The translations under genes were made by a program, and so were the position numbers. Below the pieces are notes generated by a model, which saw only the letters and a list, made by a program, of their open reading frames with translations, was not told the origin of the DNA and did no database searches. This document shows, one piece after another, positions 60,994 to 64,000 of a stretch of 64,000 bases of DNA (position 1 is the first letter of the stretch; each line of letters begins with the position of its first letter). Location: the NCBI RefSeq assembly GCF_000182565.1, contig NW_015971537.1, positions 2,178,450 to 2,242,449 of the forward strand, in the 5' to 3' direction. Source of the stretch: Spizellomyces punctatus DAOM BR117. Lineage: Eukaryota > Chytridiomycota > Chytridiomycetes > Spizellomycetales > Spizellomycetaceae.

Positions 60994-62705
60994 ATGTCCA
61001 ACGAGAACTCGACCACCAGCAAAGAGCATCATGTGTACAATGTCATTGTTGTCGGTGCGGGCATCGCCGGTCTCACGGCGGCTAGAAAGTGCATACAGGC
61101 CGGTACGTTGTAGTAGGGCGCCACACACACACGCACACACCTCATTTGTCCCCTCCATATCCATATCACCGGTGAACAGGCCTAAAGGTCTTGGTCCTCG
61201 AAGCTCGCGACAGAGTCGGTGGCCGCACGCTCTCCAAACCTATCAATGACACTACTACTCCGCCTTACAGCATCGACCTCGGAGGAATGTGGATCAACCC
61301 AGAAACACAACCGCTCATCACGGCCATCGTCTCTGAATTCAACCTCACCCCGTTTCCTCAACACCACTCAGGAAAAACCCTCATCGAACTCAAATCCGGC
61401 AACGTTGCCTCGTACGAGGGAGACATCCCTTCCATATCCATCCCTTCTTTGCTCGATGTTCAGTGGGCCATCTTGAAGCTGGAGAAAATGGCAACAAAAG
61501 TCCCGCTCGATGATCCGACCGCGTGTGTCGACAGCTACGAGTGGGATGCCGTCACACTGGCAGAGTGGATGCGGAGAAACCTGTGGACCTCCCAGGCCCG
61601 CCAAATGTTCGACATGGCTACCCGTGCCGTGCTCGGTGTCGACCCGGAAAACATTTCCTTGTTGTGGTTCCTCTTTTACTGCCATTCCGGTAAAGGTCTC
61701 CGGTCACTGCTGGAAGTCCAAGGCGCCCAAAAGATGCGCATCACACAAGGCGCTCAGAGCATCTCCAATAACCTCGCCGCAGCGCTGCCAAAGGGGACCG
61801 TCCTCTTAGACTCCCCCGTGCATGCCATCGTCTCCTCCTCGTCTTCCACTCGTGTATTCACAAGATCCAGCTCCCAACCCTATCATGCCCAAACCGTCAT
61901 CCTGGCCCTCCCACCTCCTCAACTCGCCTCATTGACCTTCACTCCGCCCCTGCCCCCTTCCAAAACCCATTTTCTCCAGAAAGCCTCGACAATGGGCTGT
62001 TTTACCAAAATGATTTGTCGCTACGAGTCTGCATTCTGGCGCGATCTTGGTCTCAGCGGAGAAATGGTATCTCATGTTGGCCCCGTCTCCCTCGTATTTG
62101 ATTCCTCCAACGATGACGGAAGCGTGCCGTGCATGACTGCTTTTGTCACGTCTGCCCAGGGTCGTGTGTGGGCTGACGGAGACGAGGATAGCAGGAGACA
62201 ACAGGTGTTGCAGCATTTATATAGACTAGTGGGAGATGAGCGAGTGCTGAAGCCCGTCGAGGTTGTTGAAATGGACTGGGGAAAGGAGCTTTATAGTGGC
62301 GGGTGTCCGGTGGCATCCTTGACGACCGGCGTGCTGACAAGCCACGGGACTGAATCCCGTCGTCCGGTGGGCAACATTCATTTTGCGGGTACAGAAACCG
62401 CAACCGAGTGGTGCGGCTACATGGACGGTGCAGGTATTTTTAAAGATGATCGTTGTACCTATTGACCCTACGTGTCCATGTCGCTAACGTTGCTTGAAAC
62501 AGTACAATCGGGCCACCGAGCCGCAGACGAGGTGATCGCGAAACTCCAAGGAAAGGTCTTTGCGCTGGTGTCTCCTAGGAAGGTCGGGAAACGATATGAT
62601 GCAGAAACCAGCGGCTGGTGGATGATCGGTGCGGTTCTTGGTGCTGTTGCTGGGAGTTGGATCATGTTCTTCCAGAATGGAAACCGCGGGCTGTTTCAAG
62701 CTTGA
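60994..62705 (+). CDS. Flavin monoamine oxidase with C-terminal membrane tail
   Basis: FAD-dependent oxidation of amines to aldehydes, with H2O2 release. Exons 60994-61102, 61180-62433 and 62503-62705 keep frame, about 521 residues. The dinucleotide-binding motif is VIVVGAGIAGLTAARKC, then VLEARDRVGGRT. The C-terminal flavin region is YSGGCPVASLTTG and HFAGTETATEWCGYMDGA. The Cys of SGGC (about Cys412) matches the covalent 8-alpha-S-cysteinyl FAD site of animal MAO-A/B (Cys406/397). The next residue is Pro where MAO has the aromatic-cage Tyr; the second cage Tyr (CGYMDGA) is present. A hydrophobic end, WWMIGAVLGAVAGSWIMFF, is a tail anchor like the one holding MAO in the mitochondrial outer membrane. 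It directly follows the aminotransferase-reductase gene on the same strand. Confidence 0.9.
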
Positions 62706-63249
62706 TGGGTGTGATTTACTGTTGCAGTAGGAGATTCTGGGTTAGGGTTAGGGTTTACAAAGGTGTTCCCATGTGGGTAAAAATTTTCAAGTATTCAGAA
62801 TTGAAAGTGACCTTAATAAGAGTTGTTGGCCACGGTCTAAAACACACATATCTGCAAAAAAATTAGAAAGTGTTCAGGTAAAGTGTGAGAAAAGGGTTAG
62901 GGTTATGAGGTGGTCTGAAATAGTGGGTTTGACAAAAAATGGTCAGATCCTCAAGGTCTCCTAATTAATATTGTTTCATATACTCATAAGAACAAAGGAT
63001 TTTAAAATCACCAGGTCCTTTTCTGTTTTGCTCACAAAAAGTAAAAAAAAAAAAAAAAGTCCAAAAAATCCATATATATTCTTAAGAGTTATCTTACCAG
63101 AGCAGGAATATTACTGATGTAAATGTACCAGCCTATTCTGCATATATGGGTTAGGGTTAGGGTTAGGGGTTAAGGGATGTATTGGATAGTGCAATACAAA
63201 CTACTGTCATTACACCAGTCTGAAAAGACACCCATCTGGTGGGGGAAGT
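62706..63249. other. Intergenic with interstitial telomere-like repeats
   Basis: No gene was seen. It holds GGGTTAGGGTTAGGG at 62739-62753, GGGTTAGGGTTA at 62894-62905 and GGGTTAGGGTTAGGGTTAGG at 63148-63167, plus a poly(A) run near 63042-63057. These are short arrays, not a chromosome end, because sequence continues on both sides. Confidence 0.75.
63148..63176 (+). repeat. Interstitial TTAGGG array
   Basis: Three perfect TTAGGG units and two imperfect ones. The G-rich strand is the plus strand, as expected for a former right-hand chromosome end or for seeding by telomerase. Confidence 0.75.
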
Positions 63250-64000
63250 TGTAAGGTAGACTTGTCCTTTGGTATTCGCACGCAATTGCGAACTTAGATT
63301 TTCGCGACGCGTCTCGTCGTCATATCACCATATATAGCTATAGTCATCATGTAGCCATGTATGGCCAAAGTATGGCGCAGCGCGTAACAGTAGTTCGATT
63401 ATGTAAGCCCCGCCGCGCCGACGACCTGTCAAAGTCGTTCGGTTCCATGGCGGCCCCGTAGTTAGAGGACTAATTGTCCCTTTATTGCATAGCGCCAATC
63501 ACTTCCGATTGGTGCAAGAGGGACCACACTGGCAGAGGCTGGAAATCTCATGCCAATGCCCCGCCAAAGGAGGGAGCAAGCATAAAAAAGTGCTGCTCCA
63601 AAGTCCCTCAAGAGGGAGGAGAAGAACTAGCCTAGTTAGCAACTCAAGGAACTATCAATAGTTCCCTTTCTCTTGTATTAACAACAAAGTCTTTATACAG
63701 CCCTCTCACAGGGCCCAATGATTTGCAAAAAATCATCAACTAGAGCAATCTGGTCAATTGATGTTACATGGTAGCACCACCTGAGACTACCACACACACT
63801 ATGGAATCAGAAGACAGTCGACCCTCTACTGTCTTCAACCCATTTGCCTCTGATAGAAACTCAGAAGTCTCTACCTTCAGCTCAGAGCCCCATGAATGAT
63901 CCAAAATGTCCAAAGATGATCACCTGTTCATCACTGCCAAGGAAGAGGGAGAGGACCCAGTCTTCCAATTCGAGGCTGCACCTGGGAACAACCAGCACCG
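63250..64000 (+). mobile_element. 5' end of a probable LTR retrotransposon (runs off window)
   Basis: A putative LTR of 519 bp runs from TGTAAGG at 63250 to GTTACA at 63768, with TGTAA...TTACA inverted ends. It is followed at once by TGGTAGCACCAC, a primer-binding site that fits the 3' end of an initiator-Met tRNA (TGGTAGC). An open frame starts at 63801 (MESEDSRPSTVFNPF), meets one TGA at 63897, and goes on in the same frame from an ATG at 63906 to the edge (MSKDDHLFITAKEE). It would be gag. The second LTR and the enzyme domains are outside, so the call rests on the ends and primer site. Confidence 0.55.

Noticed and set aside
1-64000. tRNA or rRNA genes
   Set aside because: I looked for the TPsiC-type GGTTCGAATCC box and long conserved rRNA blocks and found none.

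Overview
The window is nuclear DNA of a flagellated, intron-rich but compact eukaryote. Spliceosomal introns of about 50-110 bp interrupt most genes, TTAGGG-type repeats occur near the right end, and two axonemal genes (DNAH1-type dynein, SPAG6/PF16) are present. With IML1-, PARG-, UBAP1-, SRP68- and ferric-reductase-type genes, this fits a zoosporic (chytrid-like) fungus or another early opisthokont. The lineage is an inference; no rRNA or tRNA gene was seen.

Left part (1-36 kb) is dense conserved housekeeping DNA. In order: axonemal dynein heavy chain DNAH1 (minus, C-terminus beyond the left edge), SPAG6 (plus), TRAPPC13 (plus), the GATOR1 subunit IML1/DEPDC5 (minus), ESCRT-I UBAP1 (plus), SRP68 (minus), THOC1 (plus), poly(ADP-ribose) glycohydrolase (minus), UBXN1 (minus), COG3 (plus) and a small SANT/Myb-like protein (plus). 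Four of these are head-to-head pairs with 120-330 bp between start codons: DNAH1/SPAG6, IML1/UBAP1, SRP68/THOC1 and UBXN1/COG3. For most genes the exons were joined by hand and the summed exon lengths are multiples of three.

Middle part (36-47 kb) is gene-poor. It holds one unrecognised multi-exon gene, about 5 kb without a recognisable gene, a NOX/ferric-reductase-like oxidoreductase and short tandem repeats.

Right part (47-64 kb) looks accessory and subtelomeric-like. It has a guanylate-binding-protein (GBP) GTPase with an acylation-type N-terminus, a 109-bp exon+intron cassette repeated three times and a C-terminal Cys/His motif; a hypothetical ORF; an ABCG half-transporter with a Cys-rich ectodomain; a fused class-III aminotransferase + acyl-ACP-reductase-like protein; a membrane-tailed monoamine oxidase; interstitial telomere-like repeats; and the 5' end of a probable LTR retrotransposon running off the right edge.

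The most unusual items are (i) the aminotransferase-reductase fusion next to an amine oxidase, a possible thioester-aldehyde-amine module; (ii) the exon/intron cassette amplification in the GBP gene; (iii) a PARG whose canonical GGG loop is replaced; and (iv) a UBA domain cut into micro-exons in UBXN1.
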